DNA of 64,000 nt, from assembly GCA_964016875.1 (NCBI GenBank), contig OZ024736.1, forward strand, positions 38,410,707 through 38,474,706, in the 5' to 3' direction. The translations under genes and the position numbers were made by a program. Positions within the stretch are counted from its first letter, which is position 1. Every line of letters starts with the position of its first letter. The notes beneath the pieces are model-generated. The model saw only the letters and a program-made list of their open reading frames with translations. It searched no databases and was not told the DNA's origin. Below are positions 45,435-58,239 of this stretch, piece after piece. The stretch is from Fallopia convolvulus (taxonomy: Eukaryota; Streptophyta; Magnoliopsida; Caryophyllales; Polygonaceae).

Positions 45435-45982
45435 CTAAGCCTTCTTGGGGGACTTTTTAGCCTTGGAAGGGGATTTGGGCTCTTTGGGAGCCTTCTCCGC
45501 AGTCTTCTTCGGCAAAAGCACCGGGTTGATGTTGGGCAACACTCCACCATGGGCGATGGTGACACCGCTAAGAAGCTTGCCAAGTTCCTCATCGTTCCTC
45601 ACAGCGAGCAACACGTGCCTTGGGATGATCCTGGTCTTCTTGTTATCCCTTGCAGCGTTCCCAGCCAACTCCAAAACCTGGAAAACAGATTATCGCACAA
45701 TTAGATCTAACAATAACATACCATAAATTGCGACAGAGAACACCAAATAATGGCAGACGAAGACGAATATACCTCAGCAGCCAAGTACTCGAGAACCGCG
45801 GCCATGTAAATCGGAGCTCCGGATCCGACACGCTGAGAGTAGCGGCCTTTCTTCAAGAATCGGCCGATACGACCGACCGGGAACTGGAGACCGGCTTTGA
45901 CGGAGCGGGAGACAGACTTCTTCTTCGGACCGCCGCCTCTTCTTCCGGCGAATCCCTTCTTGGCCTTGGTAGAAGTATCCAT
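45435..45982 (-). CDS. Histone H2A, H2A.W type (SPKK motif)
   Basis: Two exons on the minus strand, 45773-45982 (70 codons) and 45435-45677 (80 codons plus stop), join in phase 0 across a 95-bp intron (GAG|GTATAT...CCAG|GTTTTG) to give 150 residues. The histone fold is intact: AGLQFPVGRIGRFLKKGRYS, APIYMAAVLEYLAAE, then VLELAGNAARDNKKTRIIPR, the acidic patch in RNDEELGKLL, and the docking domain GGVLPNINPVLLPKK. The long C-terminal tail has SPSK and SPKK motifs (ending KSPKKA). SPKK-type tails define the plant H2A.W class, which binds minor-groove DNA and is enriched in heterochromatin (family knowledge). An intron at this place also fits plant H2A genes. Confidence 0.95.
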
Positions 45983-46076
45983 TTGGGGTAAAGTCTGAAT
46001 TTGGAGGGAATTCGAAAACTGAATGTGAATTTTGGTTTCTAGATTTGCGGTGCATTTCCGGTTGTTTTCGTGTTCC

Positions 46077-46198
46077 TTTATATAGCGTTTCCCGATCTGA
46101 AAGAGTTGCGTTGCCCTTGATTTTAGGCCATTGGATTACTTTAATCGACGGTCTTGGTACAATTCAGGCGCGATCCGTGGGTTTTCTAATTGACCAAT
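46077..46198 (-). promoter_or_regulatory. H2A.W promoter elements
   Basis: TATATAAA (minus strand, 46077-46084) lies 95 bp before the ATG. CACGGATCG (minus strand, 46171-46179) is an octamer-like histone element. ATTGG on the minus strand (46194-46198) is a CCAAT box in reverse. Confidence 0.6.
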
Positions 46199-46457
46199 CA
46201 GCGAACAACAGAAAGTTTTTAATGTGTTTTCTTTCTTTTGGAAGATAATCTAAATTGTTTCTACCAAAAAAGATAATCTAAATTGTTGAAAAAAATAAAA
46301 TACAACCCTAAATAAAATTTATCAAAATAAATTATTGGAACTGAGAAAAAATTTGAAGCAAGAAAAAAAGTAAAGCATAAATACTAATCGTAAAAATAGA
46401 CATATTGTAATTGACCACACAGTGCTGCTCGATAAAAACTTACATAATAAAGCATAA

Positions 46458-47027
46458 CTAGTTTTATCTGTTGTACCATGTTAGACTACGATTCGATATT
46501 TTATAAATATTTTAAATAAAATATTAATAAATAAAAATATAATGTTTTGTATAAACTTTGATATAAGTAATTTATTTCTCGTAGAATCTATATTTTTTAA
46601 TCAATATAAATGATTAAATTTAATGTTGGGAATGAACATATATTATTAATATAAAATAATAGTTAACTTAATAAATAAGAAATAATAATAATATAAAAGA
46701 TAAAGATAATTTAATTATATAAAATGTTTACAGTTTAATTAATTTAATTTAAAATGTGGCCAAACACATTTTGTGGTTCGATAAAGTAAAGATTAGATAG
46801 GATTAACTATTATATTATTCATATTGAATTACTTTTCATGTACATAAAAGAGATTATCAAATATTTCAATATTTGTATTAAATACTTTAAATCTATTTTA
46901 ATTAATTTCAAACATTTTAAATATATATCATTATTTTTTTATTATAAAAGAAAATCAATATATATCTATAAATAAAATCGTCAAACGATATATGCTAAAA
47001 GATACAACTTTAATATATAGTTATAGA
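46458..47027 (-). mobile_element. Helitron-like element, minus orientation
   Basis: Read on the minus strand it starts TCTATAACTATATATTAAAG (from 47027) and ends CTAG (46458-46461), with A before and T after, as Helitrons require. A decayed hairpin (GTCTAACATGGTACAAC) lies just before the end. An internal block (GGCCAAACACATTTTGTGGTTC on the plus strand near 46757, one base changed) recurs in the element at 58240, so the two are related. No coding sequence. Confidence 0.6.
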
Positions 47028-49222
47028 TTATAAGTACTATTTATATTATAATTACAGTTTAAGAATGTGTTTGTCATATGGTTCAAAAGACTAGTTAAAA
47101 TTCCAACTTTCTCTAAAAAAACTAGTTAAAATTAATAAATTAGTTAAAGTTCAAAAACTAGTTAAAATTGAGATAAAAAATTAGTTAAAATAATAAACCG
47201 TGTTTCTTTGCATGATGTAGTTTTTTTGTTTGAAAAATTACGTTGATTTTTTAAATTATATCACGTCGGGTGGACTGACCACTTGCACTCGTAACCGAAC
47301 ACCTATCACTCATTTTTCAACTGGGTTTTTTTCGGTTTTTTATCCATTTTTTGGGCCAGTTTTGTCGGTTTTTTATCCATTGTTCATTAGCAACAGTTCT
47401 TAAAGGTGACCAAACCTCGGATCATACTGATTAACAACGAATCATAAGTCATTATCCGAAGTCCTTTATCTGTCAATCGATGTGAAAACTTGTATTCGCT
47501 ATAACTGAAGATCCGAACGTCCGTTTCCCGAGCGGTTTGAACCTGTGGGACTGTATCAACGTCAAGATTATAAAAACCATAGAATTAATTAGCAAAGCGG
47601 AATCGAAAGGTCCTTACGGTGGCTCCGCAACCAACCCGCTAATTAATTTCGATCGTAATTACCTTCACTTGTGCCCATGGCTCGTTTGGCTCGATAGTTG
47701 ATCGATCCCCGAGCTCGAGGGTGGTTGAGTATTGCCCGGCGGCAGCCCTCGTAGTGGGTGGTGGTCGGATGGGCTTGTGATCGCCGGCGACGTTGTTTGG
47801 CGAGGCAACAAGATGACTAACGGTGTGGAATTCTTTCCTCCGAGTACGTCGCTCCTCCTGATTTCTCCACTAGTTCTGGCTCCATTCTACAGTAGCACGA
47901 GCCCATAACAAGGAGGAAGAAGATGAGGCGAAGGTGAAGATAGAGAGGTGGAAGGGGAAGAGAAGGTAGTTGGCGGTAAGGAATGGCAAACACCGAGTCC
48001 ATTGTCCGTCTTAATTAGCTCTCTCTCCCATCCTCTGTTTTCCTTTCTATCCTCATCCAAATCTTTCTCTCGAATCCTCTTACTTAACAAGGCAGAGAAA
48101 GGTGGCTTTTAAAATCAAAACCTTTCTCGGAACGGGACTCACGTCAAAGCGGTAAAATTATGTACCTCGAGTGGAAAAACTTACTAAATACAAAACGTCC
48201 CGTAAATTATGTAGACCAATAAAACCAATTTTCCATGATTTTATCACGCTACCTTCAATTTTTAAGGCTTCCGTTTCGTATTTTAAATCCTTTACAGTAT
48301 ATAATCAAAAAGACGGCTTATCCAATAAATATTCTTTTTCCACTGAAAAAGCCTAGAATTCACACCGATCCATAAAATCATTTCTTTGTGATTTTAGGAT
48401 ATCACCAAGAATTTTCTAGGATTTAATCTCCAACAAAAATATTGGATTAAGCATTAACATCCTAGGAAATCCACAAGCCTCACCCTTTTTGCAGTAAGCG
48501 TTGTATGCTTGTGGGGATTAGCCTCCTCAAGTACTCATCGTTGAAGAGAGTATTGACTTCATCACCGAAAAGTGGCAACCGTTATCTTGTAGTGACTTTG
48601 AAAATCTGAACATACTAATCGCAAGCATCAACAACAGTTTCATAAGCCAACATGTGTGTCACACTAGTTCATTTTTCTAGTGCGGAAATACCAAGCCTCG
48701 TAGTCGCATCTAGCCTTTACCGAAAGCATGTCATCCCATGCTTTAGTAGGTCAACAATGTGCAAGAGCACCTCCTTTCACATCCTAAACCTACGTCGGAT
48801 GACTATATCCGGGTAAGTGGATATCTTCGAGAAGTAATCTCTTCTTAATTGAGCATAGCCTAGCACCCCCCCCCCCCCTTGATGTTTGTTCAACGCCGGT
48901 GTGATCTTGAATTTTGTCCTTGTTGAACGCTTTATTTGAGTTCATCTACTATCGTTTCCCACTCGCACAAAGAAGCTTCTAACTCATCCTCCACATCGAA
49001 ACTAGAGCTAGAAAGGAATGAGTTAGTGTTCAAGGAGTTTGATTCTGAGGCGAACATTGTTAGAAGTTCAAGGGTTTGGAGATTTTTGAGAGTTTGAAGA
49101 GCTTGTTGTATGCAAGTGGGGATTCGTTTATTTGATGTCAATTCTAAAGCAAAAAGGCTTCATATTATCACATGGCATGGATACTCATAACTCCCTTTGT
49201 ATAAAAAAAGACAATGTTCTAC
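47028..49222. other. Unresolved repeat-like region
   Basis: No gene is recognised. 47400-48130 is less AT-rich and looks like retrotransposon leader or LTR sequence (for example a stretch near 47560-47640 with repeated GGTGGCTCCGCAACC-type text), but no LTR pair, primer site or protein motif could be fixed. A run of 13 C occurs at 48866-48878. A minus-strand frame at 48932-49141 matches no family I know. Confidence 0.3.
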
Positions 49223-49227
49223 ATTAT
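49223..49227. repeat. Target site duplication of copia element, left copy
   Basis: ATTAT, matched at 57176-57180. Confidence 0.85.
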
Positions 49228-49980
49228 TGAAGGTTTATTAGATGCGTTAAGCGGAATTTCAGATCATATCTAAACATCTAATCATAGGATCTTCATGCAT
49301 AATTTATAGATCAATCATTGTTTATAGGAAATACCTGTTGATGCGTGAACCGGATCTAATCGGGTAGGAACGAAAGAGATGAGAGCCCCACGTGTTGCTC
49401 CTCTAGTTGGTCCACACGAGCCCGGTCTAGATCGCCTTTGACTTCGACTGCTAGGAAGAAGAACAATGGAGAGCACAAAAATGGAGAGAATAAAGCTAGA
49501 AGGAAAAATCAATCAATATGAGTAAAGTCAATTCCGTTTAAATATCATTCTCATCCTCAATTGTAATATCTCCTCATAATTAAGGAATAATGAATTTTGG
49601 AGGAGTTACAAAAGCCTTTCAAATGTAACATTCATCCAAAATGTAACTCCTTCTCCATTCATTACATCCCACTTAATTATTTATTTATTTCACAAATAAA
49701 TCTTATCTCATTACTATTAGTATATATCCAATATATATATATATATATATTAATAATATAAACCATCTTTTATTTTGATCTAGTCCGTCAACTCTTAGTG
49801 TGTGACCGCATAGGACCCGATTATAATAGCCATGGGCTTAACCCATTTAACCCCATTAATCGTAGTTGGCTTCTAGCAAAGCACTGCGACTCCTAAGATA
49901 ATCGGATTAAATTATATCTGTTAATTGTCCTATCCAAGTTTTAGTCATTGCACATTAAATTAAAGGACACAATTCCTTCA
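49228..49980 (-). repeat. 3' LTR of the copia element
   Basis: 753 bp, TGAAGG...CCTTCA on the plus strand. It pairs with the LTR at 56425-57175. Confidence 0.93.
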
Positions 49981-49990
49981 ATCTCCCACT
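49981..49990 (-). promoter_or_regulatory. Polypurine tract
   Basis: AGTGGGAGAT on the minus strand lies directly before the 3' LTR, where plus-strand DNA priming would start. Confidence 0.8.
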
Positions 49991-50806
49991 TGTCCTTAAA
50001 CAAGTGTGCAATATAAGATACCTTTGTCTCTTAATGTCTTATTTGACGATATGGTGACATTCATATATAATGTCAAATGTGTTTCTTGAACTCCGAGTTT
50101 GAACTTCAATTAAACGAATGAAAAATAATCATCTGAGCACGGCCATGCATTTTCAGTTCTCGCTCTTCAAGTGGCCGAGACACCAGTCCTATTCAATGTA
50201 TCATTGTATACACGAACTAGGAGGACTTCTCCAGTCTTGTATGACTATGGCTCCCACTCAACTTTTGGCAATCCCAACCACTGCCTTTATAACTCCCTTT
50301 TACGGAAAGCGTTTAACAGTGTCAAAGAAATACAAATTATCAAGAGAGACCATAACACACTCATGTCTGAGGAATCTTCTAATCCTGGTTCAACTTAAAA
50401 CTCTACAATCTCTTTTGGAAAGTCTTAAGGTGGATCAGTCTTACATGTATCATCCATACACATATATGTAAAAGACTAGACATCTCCATGTCCCTATAGC
50501 CCATGAAACTTGGCGCTATCAGTCAACTTACAATATAGTTACTAATAAAATCATCTATGTCCATTTTGATGATTTCAAACTATAGACTTTCAATAATTCA
50601 AAACTTCATTTCACTTAATGGGGTTTCATTCACCAAAACACTTAAGGTGATCCCATTTGTTAATAATGAATTATTTGGACATATTATTTAATATCGATTA
50701 AAACAATATATAAATAAGGATGAAATATCATATATCATAAAATCATCAAGTCAAACATAAAACAAGTGTCTAACACTCTCAACATAAAATATAATACAAA
50801 GCAATC
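49991..50806 (-). other. Copia element, non-coding region between pol and polypurine tract
   Basis: About 815 bp follow the pol stop codon before the polypurine tract. Overlapping plus-strand frames occur, but none resembles a known protein. Confidence 0.5.
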
Positions 50807-53800
50807 TCAAAGCCATTCTCCAATGTGTTTGAGACCCTTAGCCCTAGTGTGACTATCATGCTTGGGCCTAGGCATAGGCTTGGTCAATGGATCTGCAATG
50901 TTGTCATTTGTATGCACCTTACACATCTTAATGTCACCCTCGGAGACTATGCGTCGAATAAGGTGATACTTCCTCATAACATGTCTAGATTTGGAGCTCG
51001 AACTCGGTTCCTTGGCTTGAGCTATGGCACCATTGTTGTCACAATAGATGTCGATAGGCTCTGAAATGCTAGGGACTACACCGAGTTCATCCAGGAACTT
51101 CCTCATCCAGACGGCCTCCTTCGCCGCTTCACTAGCGGCGATATACTCAGCCTTAGTCGTAGAATCGGCTACTGTATCTTGCTTGGAGCTCTTCCAACTC
51201 ACTGCTCCTCCATTAAGGATGAAGACATATCCCAATTGAGACTCACAGCCATCTCGGTCAGTCTGGAAGCTAGCATCAGTATATCCTTGAACGACTAATT
51301 TGTCATCACCTCCATATACTAAGAAATCATCCTTGGTTCTTCTTAAGTACTTCAGGATGTTCTTAGCTGCACACCAGTGTGCCTCTCCTGGATTTGATTG
51401 GTATCTGCTACACATGCTCAGAGCAAATGCAACATCAGGTCGTGTACATACCATGGCGTACATGATAGATCCTATAGCAGAAGCATAAGGAATCTTGCTC
51501 ATCTTCTCAAGCTCAACAGGTGTTTTAGGACACTGTGTCTTGCTGAGATGTACACCATGTTGCATGGGTAAAAACCCTTTCTTGGAATTTTGCATCTTGA
51601 ATCTGTCAAGAATCTTATCTATGTAAGTTCCTTGACTTAATCAAAGCAATCTCTTAGATCTATCTCTATAGATCTTTATTCCAAGTATGTACTCGGCCTT
51701 TCCTAAGTCTTTCATTGAGAAACATTTCTTCAACCATTCTTTTACGGACTCTAGCATCGGAATGTCATTCCCAATAAGTAGTATGTCATCCACATACAAG
51801 ACTAAGAAGGCTACCTTGCTCCCACTAAACTTCTTGTAAACACAAGGATCCTCTTCGCATCTAATGAAATCAAACTCTTTGATCTTCTCATCAAATCGAA
51901 AGTTCCAACTCCTAGATGCTTGCTTAAGTCCATAAATGGACTTCTTAAGCTTGCATACCTTCTCAACACCATTTGGATCTTCAAAACCTTCAGGTTGTGT
52001 CATGTACACATCCTCTTCTAAGAAACCATTTAAAAAGGCGGTTTTGACATCCATTTGCCATATTTCATAGTCATAATATGCGGCAATAGCTAAGATTATC
52101 CTAATGGATCTAATCATGACAACTGGTGAAAATGTCTCATCATAGTCTATACCATGAATCTGTCTAAAGCCTTTGGCAACTAGTCTTGCCTTGTAAATAG
52201 ATACATTACCATCCTTGTCAGTTTTGAGTTTGAAAATCCATTTGCTTCCTATGGGTTTTACCCCATCTGGCAAATCTATCAAGTCCCATACTTGATTTTC
52301 AAACATCGAATCCATTTCGGACCTCATGGCCTCAAGCCATTTCTTGGAGTCTGGACCCGTCACTGCTTGCTTATAGGTAGAAGGCTCACTATGTTCTAAC
52401 ATAAGAACATCAAGGTTTACATTCAAGATGAAATCATCATAACGTCTTGGATGTACCCTTGGCCTTTCCGATCTACGAGTGGGTTCAACAACTGGATCAA
52501 GAATAGTTTGTGGATGTTTTGTTTCAAATACTATCAACTCTTCCTCGACATCATCTATGTCATCTTGTTGTTGAGTTTGTTGTACTTCATCTTGAACTGG
52601 TTCAATATGAATATTCCTCCCACTTGACTTATTGGAAATAAATTCTTTTTCCAAAAAGACACTATCCCTTGCAACAAACACTTTTTGCGCAGTGGGATTG
52701 TGGAAGTAATATCCAAAACTACCTTTTGGATACTCTATAAAATAGCACTTATCTGATTTAGGGGCTAGCTTTTCAGTTTGTAAACGCTTTACATAAGCTT
52801 CACATCCCCATATTTTCGAAAAAGACAATTTTGGGACCTTCCCTGTCCATATCTCATATGGAGTTTTGTCTACAGTCTTAGACGGAGTCCTGTTTAGTGT
52901 AAGTACGACAGTTGTGAGGGCATATCCCCAGAAGGATACCGGAAGATCAGCAAAACTCATCATTGATCGGACCATGTCTAACAGGGTCCTGTTTCTCCTT
53001 TCAGACACACCATTTAGTTGTGGTGTTCCTGGAGTAGAAAGTTGTGTTACTATCCCACAATTTTTCAAATGATGATCAAATTCAAGGCTCAAGTACTCAC
53101 CACCACGATCTGATCGAAGTGCCTTTATTTTCTTGCCTATTTGAGTCTCTACCTCATTTTGAAATTCCTTGAACCTTTCAAAAGACTCCGATTTATGTGA
53201 CATAAGATAAACATATCCATATCTACTCATGTCATCAGTAAATGTGATGAAGTATCTATAGCCACCTCTAGCTTCTGTGCTCATTGGCCCACACACATCA
53301 GTATGTACAATGCCCAATAGCTCAGTAGCCCTTTCATTTGTACCTTTGAAAGGTGCCCTTGTCATCTTGCCCATCAAACATGACTCACATGTTTCAATGG
53401 ATTCATAATCCATATCTTTTAAAAGTCCATCTTTATGGAGCTTCTTCATGCGATTAAGACTGATGTGACCCAAGCGACAATGCCATAGGTAGGCTTCACT
53501 CAAACTATTTGATTTTTGCCTTTTTATGTTTATATTATAAGATTCTGATTTAAGATCCAATACAAAAAGTCCATTACTCATTTGAGCACGAGCATAGAAA
53601 ATATCATTCTTAAAAACGGATATATTTCCATCTTTAATGCTAAAATCAAAACCTTCAGAATGTAATAATGCAACCGAAATAAGGTTCTTTGTAATGCAAG
53701 GAACAAAATAACAATTATTCAGTTATAAGATTAAACCAAAAGGTAAAGATAAACTAAAATCTCCTACGGTAAGTGCAGCAACACTTGCTCCATTTCCAAC

Positions 53801-54796
53801 GCGCAGGTCTATCTCCCCTTTCTTAACTTGTCTCTTATTTCTTAGTCCCTGCACATATGAAATAATGTGAGCACCACATGCAGTATCTAATACCCAAGTA
53901 GGACCATTATCTAATGTGAGAACATTGGTTGTCATATTTTCAATAACACAAATACCTGAAGTGCTAGAACTTAAAGTTCCATTCTTCTTGTCTTCGAGGT
54001 ACTTAAGACAGTTTCTTTTCCAGTGTCCCTTGGCCTTGCAATAGAAACAATCATGGTTTGCAGCCACCTTTGGCTTTTCACCTCCCTTAGGTTTTGCAAC
54101 TTGGTTGCCTTTTCCTTGGAAATTGTTCTTGTTCTTGACCACCTTCTTGAACCCTTTCCCTTTGTTGACATTAAGAACCTCCTTCTTATTGTCAGTAGGA
54201 GTATTCTGCTCAGCAGCTTTGAGCATACCATGGAGTTCATTCAGGTTCTTCTTAATACCGTGCATATGGTAGTTCAACCTGAATGAGGCAAAGCCATCAT
54301 ATAAGGAGTGCAAGACGATATATGTGGCCAACTCTTGGTCATATGGGGTTCCCAGCGACTCCATCCGGCTAAAAAGACCAATCATGTCAAAAACATGAGG
54401 GCCTACTGGTTTTCCCTTCACAAGCTTGCTATCTAGTATAGCCTTGTGAGTTTCATATCGTTCAATCCTAGCCTGTTCCTGAAACAACACTTTCAGGTTG
54501 GTGATGATAGTGTAGGCATCTTGGTGTTCAAACCTCTTTTAAAGGTCAGGTTCCATGCCCGCTAGCATCAGACACGTTACTGGCAAGGAATTACTCCTTA
54601 ACTCTATTTCTATATTCTTCTCCTCATCCGATGAGGTGTCAGTTATAGTAGGGATAGGGGTTGTTAGGACATCTTCACGCCCTTCGAACCTGAGAACAAT
54701 TCTCAGATTCCTTTCCCAATCGAGAAAGTTTGTTCCGTTCAGTTTGTTTTTCTCAACTATTGAGCGTAGGGTGAATTTCAAATTGTCATTCGACAT
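50807..54796 (-). pseudogene. Copia gag-pol polyprotein with three in-frame stops
   Basis: One continuous frame of 1330 codons from ATG 54796 to the stop at 50807, broken only by TAA (54539-54541), TAA (53723-53725) and TGA (51641-51643). Domain order is the copia order. Gag comes first (KLNGTNFLDWERNLRIVLRF near the start; QEQARIERYETH). The zinc knuckle CFYCKAKGHWKRNC is at 54008-54049. The protease follows as WVLDTACGAHI (about 53870-53900, with TACG in place of the usual SG-type triad). Next are GAG-pre-integrase (WHCRLGHISLNRM), integrase (DVCGPMSTEARGGYRYFITF; LRSDRGGEYLS; QLNGVSERRNRT), reverse transcriptase (QMDVKTAFLNG, LYVDDILL at about 51781-51805) and RNase H (STTKAEYIAASEAAKEAVWM). 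Each stop replaces a single codon in an otherwise aligned segment, so the copy was inactivated recently. Confidence 0.93.
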
Positions 54797-56410
54797 GATT
54801 TCTACAAAAACAAAAACAACATGCAAAAGTTTTATGTTTGACATACACACATACTTAATATTAAACATGTTTTAAAACAAGTAAGTGCACATTTTATTCA
54901 AATAAACAATTTATGTTCCTAATGAATAAAACAATTCCAAGATCCTATTCCAAACAAGACTCAACGTACTTTTGCACTGCCTTAAGTCATGTGTGTTCAA
55001 GGTAAGTAACAATTACTAATTATAACTCTTGGTTAATGGTCCACATCCAATGTTGGACTCATCACCATGCCTCAAGATCCAAAACTTTGTCTTTTGGTCT
55101 CTTGTTGGGTACAACCATATCAAGGTTTATGAATCCCTGTATAGATCCACCCTCACTAGTCAAAGATTATGGAAGAACACCCTCACTTTTGTGAAACCCA
55201 TCCAACCAAAAATCCAAAACTTAATGGGTTATGATATGGAATGGCATTGCCCCAATTTACCTTAGGAACTTAAGTCTTTTTATTTGTCTTTTATTTATAA
55301 GTGAAAAAATGTCATAAATAAAAACAATATAAATACTTAAAATAAAGCATTCAAAACGCAATAATTGTGATCTTAGTATGGCCCCTACGATGCATAAAAT
55401 AAAGATCTAATCTACATAATGCCTTCATCTTGTATCCTTCATGGATCTCCATCCTTGATTTACTTATGTCTTGTACTTCTTCTTGTATTTCAATTTTGAA
55501 TTACTCTAATTGCAGAAATTAAATTACAACAAAACAAATGATGCGCAGATCGTGTACAAGAAAACATAACGATATACATATCGTATTTATGGGCCATACT
55601 AGTCACCTTATGCAAGCAATATATCATAATATAAAACAAGCATAATAATTAATCAAATAATTCATCTCATGAAAAATAATAATATATAGTATTAATCAAG
55701 ATAAAATCTAATATTTTATCTTATTTTAGTGGGATTTCCTAACTCCTTAGGAAAATATATATCGGATCATGACCTAGTCAAAACCCAAAAATAACATGAG
55801 ATAAAAGATAAAATTACAAATTAATTTTTCAATTGTACACATGTATTAGAACACCATACAATCTTATACGTTAATTCATACGTAAGCTCTCACTTTAATT
55901 AAACAAAAAGATAGCAGAAATAAGATCAAATCCAATTTCATACTCTCATGATTAATTAAATCAATATAAGATCAAATCTTAATTTTGTTTACGTTCTCGA
56001 TGCCGAACGAAAAAAAAAACAATAAGATCAAAATCCACAAAACCTAGTACACATGCCAAAATTAAAATAAAATAAAAGATATATAAGAGTCCAATCCCTC
56101 TTTAAAAAATAATGACGTGATGAACAAACTCTCATCTTGTTTATACATGTTAATTATTTTGTGTACAAGATGTTAATTGTGTTGACATTCAACATTCCAA
56201 CTAAAATCCATTTTTTTTTTCGTGTATCCTCACCGAGATTGAAATCCAATTATACAATTAACAATATACTTTAACTTGTATCTAGTCCAAATAATTGAAA
56301 TCCAATATCAATCAAGCACAATGATCTATATATCAAAATTATCGATTTGAATTCAAATTCGCATCAAGATCAACTTATTGATCGATTGATTCTATCAAAT
56401 TATGCAAGAG
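54797..56410 (-). other. Long leader of the copia element
   Basis: About 1.6 kb between primer site and gag start. AT-rich with no protein motif. Confidence 0.6.
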
Positions 56411-56422
56411 GCTCTGATACCA
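56411..56422 (-). promoter_or_regulatory. Primer binding site, initiator Met tRNA type
   Basis: TGGTATCAGAGC on the minus strand, two bases inside the 5' LTR. This is the common copia primer site complementary to the 3' end of initiator methionine tRNA. Confidence 0.93.
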
Positions 56423-56424
56423 AT

Positions 56425-57175
56425 TTAAGGTTTATTAGATGCGTTAAGCGGAATTTCAGATCATATCTAAACATCTAATCGTAGGATCTTCATGCATAAT
56501 TTATAGATCAATCATTGTTTATAGGAAATACCTGTTGATGCGTGAACCGGATCTAATCGGGTAGGAACGAAAGAGATGAGAGCCCCACGTGTTGCTCCTC
56601 TAGTTGGTCCATACGAGCCCGGTCTAGATCGCCTTTGACTTCGACTGCTAGGAAGAAGAACAATGGAGAGCACAAAAATGGAGAGAATATAGCTAGAAGG
56701 AAAAATCAATCAATATGAGGAGAGTCAATTCCGTTTAAATATCATTCTCATCCTCAATTGTAATATCTCCTCATAATTAAGGAATAATGAATTTTGAAGG
56801 AGTTACAAAAGCCTTTCAAATGTAACATTCATCCAAAATGTAACTCCTTCTCCATTCATTACATCCCACTTAATTATTTATTTATTTCACAAATAAATCT
56901 TATCTCATTACTATTAGTATATATCCAATATATATATATATATATTAATAATATAAACCATCTTTCATTTTGATCTAGTCCGTCAACTCTTAGTGTGTGC
57001 CCGCATAGGACCCGATTATAATAGCCATGGGCTTAACCCATTTAACCCCATTAATTGTAGTTGGCTTCTAGCAAAGCATTGCGACTCCTAAGATAATCAG
57101 ATTAAATTATATCTGTTAATTGTCCTATCCAAGTTTTAGTCATTGCACATTAAATTAAAGGACACAATTCCTTCA
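56425..57175 (-). repeat. 5' LTR of the copia element
   Basis: 751 bp. Its inner terminal dinucleotide has changed (plus-strand TG to TT), otherwise it closely matches the 3' LTR. Confidence 0.93.
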
Positions 57176-57180
57176 ATTAT
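57176..57180. repeat. Target site duplication of copia element, right copy
   Basis: ATTAT, matched at 49223-49227. Confidence 0.85.
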
Positions 57181-57280
57181 TACATGGCATGGTCTCATTT
57201 CACAAGAAAACAAAGCCTTACATTATCACATGGGCCAAAAACTGGAAAGAAGACTCACCCTTATTTCTTTGCAGACAAGG

Positions 57281-57475
57281 CGAATCAACCTCGTCTCTTT
57301 GTAGATTCACTAAAGATTTTGCATGTGATCTCTTATCTCTTTGCAAATTATGTGAGTCAATCTTATCTCTTTGTAGATTCGCTCAAGATTTCGCACATGA
57401 TAAGGCTCATCCTGATATCTTTACAAGTGAGGTGAGTCAGCATCATCTCTTTGTAAACTCCATCAAGATTTAACA
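57281..57475 (+). repeat. Imperfect tandem repeat, 70-80 bp unit, about 2.6 copies
   Basis: The block built on GTGAGTCAATCTTATCTC and TTTGTAGATTCGCTCAAGAT recurs three times with changes (starts near 57281, 57351 and 57431). No protein can be assigned; the frames over it are by-products of the repeat. Confidence 0.7.
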
Positions 57476-58239
57476 CATATGAAAAAGTACATTACATTAA
57501 ATACTTAAGATATAAAATTACTTGATACATCACGCAACACCGATTAGACATGATAAACAAAAGGTCATCATTTAAACACACAAATGAAATACACAAATTG
57601 AAACTTAACCACCTAATCATGGAAGTTTCTCAAGGATAAAATGTCAGCTTTTTCATCAGAGCACACTTGTAGGCTTCTACTTCTGATGGAAGCTCTCCTT
57701 ACGCCACCACTAAGCTAAGCATTTCCATCTTCTTTGTTTTTTCCCAAATCTCTAACATTTCAGCTTTGCGTGCCTCCTTTTCTTTGTGTACTTTATTGTT
57801 CTTTTGCCATTTCCGATTAGATGTCATCTGTTTCTACTTATTGAGCTCAACATCTACTTGATGATCGAGCTTGTTTTCATTTACATCATCCCTTTGCAAT
57901 CTTCTTACCCATTTGGCAATTGGAAACCAATTCAGAAGCAATGTATTTATAGCCAAATGGAAAATAACCCAACTATTTTTTAACTAAACTAACTTCTATT
58001 CTCTCAATTATCTTTCATCCAGCTACTTTTAACCCAACTAATTTTTTTCTTATCTACCTTTCACCAAAATAACTTTCAGTCCTCTCATCTAACTTTTATC
58101 CATCAACCTTTAACTCAATTAACTTCTTTAGTGTGAAGCATCGTATTTAGCTGCTAAACGATGTATTTTGTGTAAAGAAAATAAATACAAAAACATTACT
58201 TTCATTCCAAGCACTATAAATGATTTACTAAACAATTAA
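57476..58239. other. Intergenic
   Basis: No gene or element recognised. Confidence 0.35.

Larger units (their letters stand above)
49228..57175 (-). mobile_element. Nearly complete Ty1/copia LTR retrotransposon (7.95 kb)
   Basis: All structural parts are present on the minus strand: 5' LTR 56425-57175, primer site, long leader, one gag-pol frame, polypurine tract, 3' LTR 49228-49980 and the 5-bp target duplication ATTAT. The LTRs differ by 12 substitutions and a 2-bp AT indel over about 750 bp by my hand count (about 1.6 percent). At an assumed plant rate of 1.3e-8 per site per year this would mean about 0.6 million years; the rate is an assumption. Three in-frame stops make this copy non-autonomous. 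Confidence 0.95.

Noticed and set aside
49315..49512. 65-codon frame repeated at 56512-56709
   Set aside because: It occurs twice only because it lies in the two LTRs of the copia element.
50118..50471. Extra copia gene (envelope-like) after pol
   Set aside because: The frames are on the opposite strand to the element and show no signal peptide or membrane segment.
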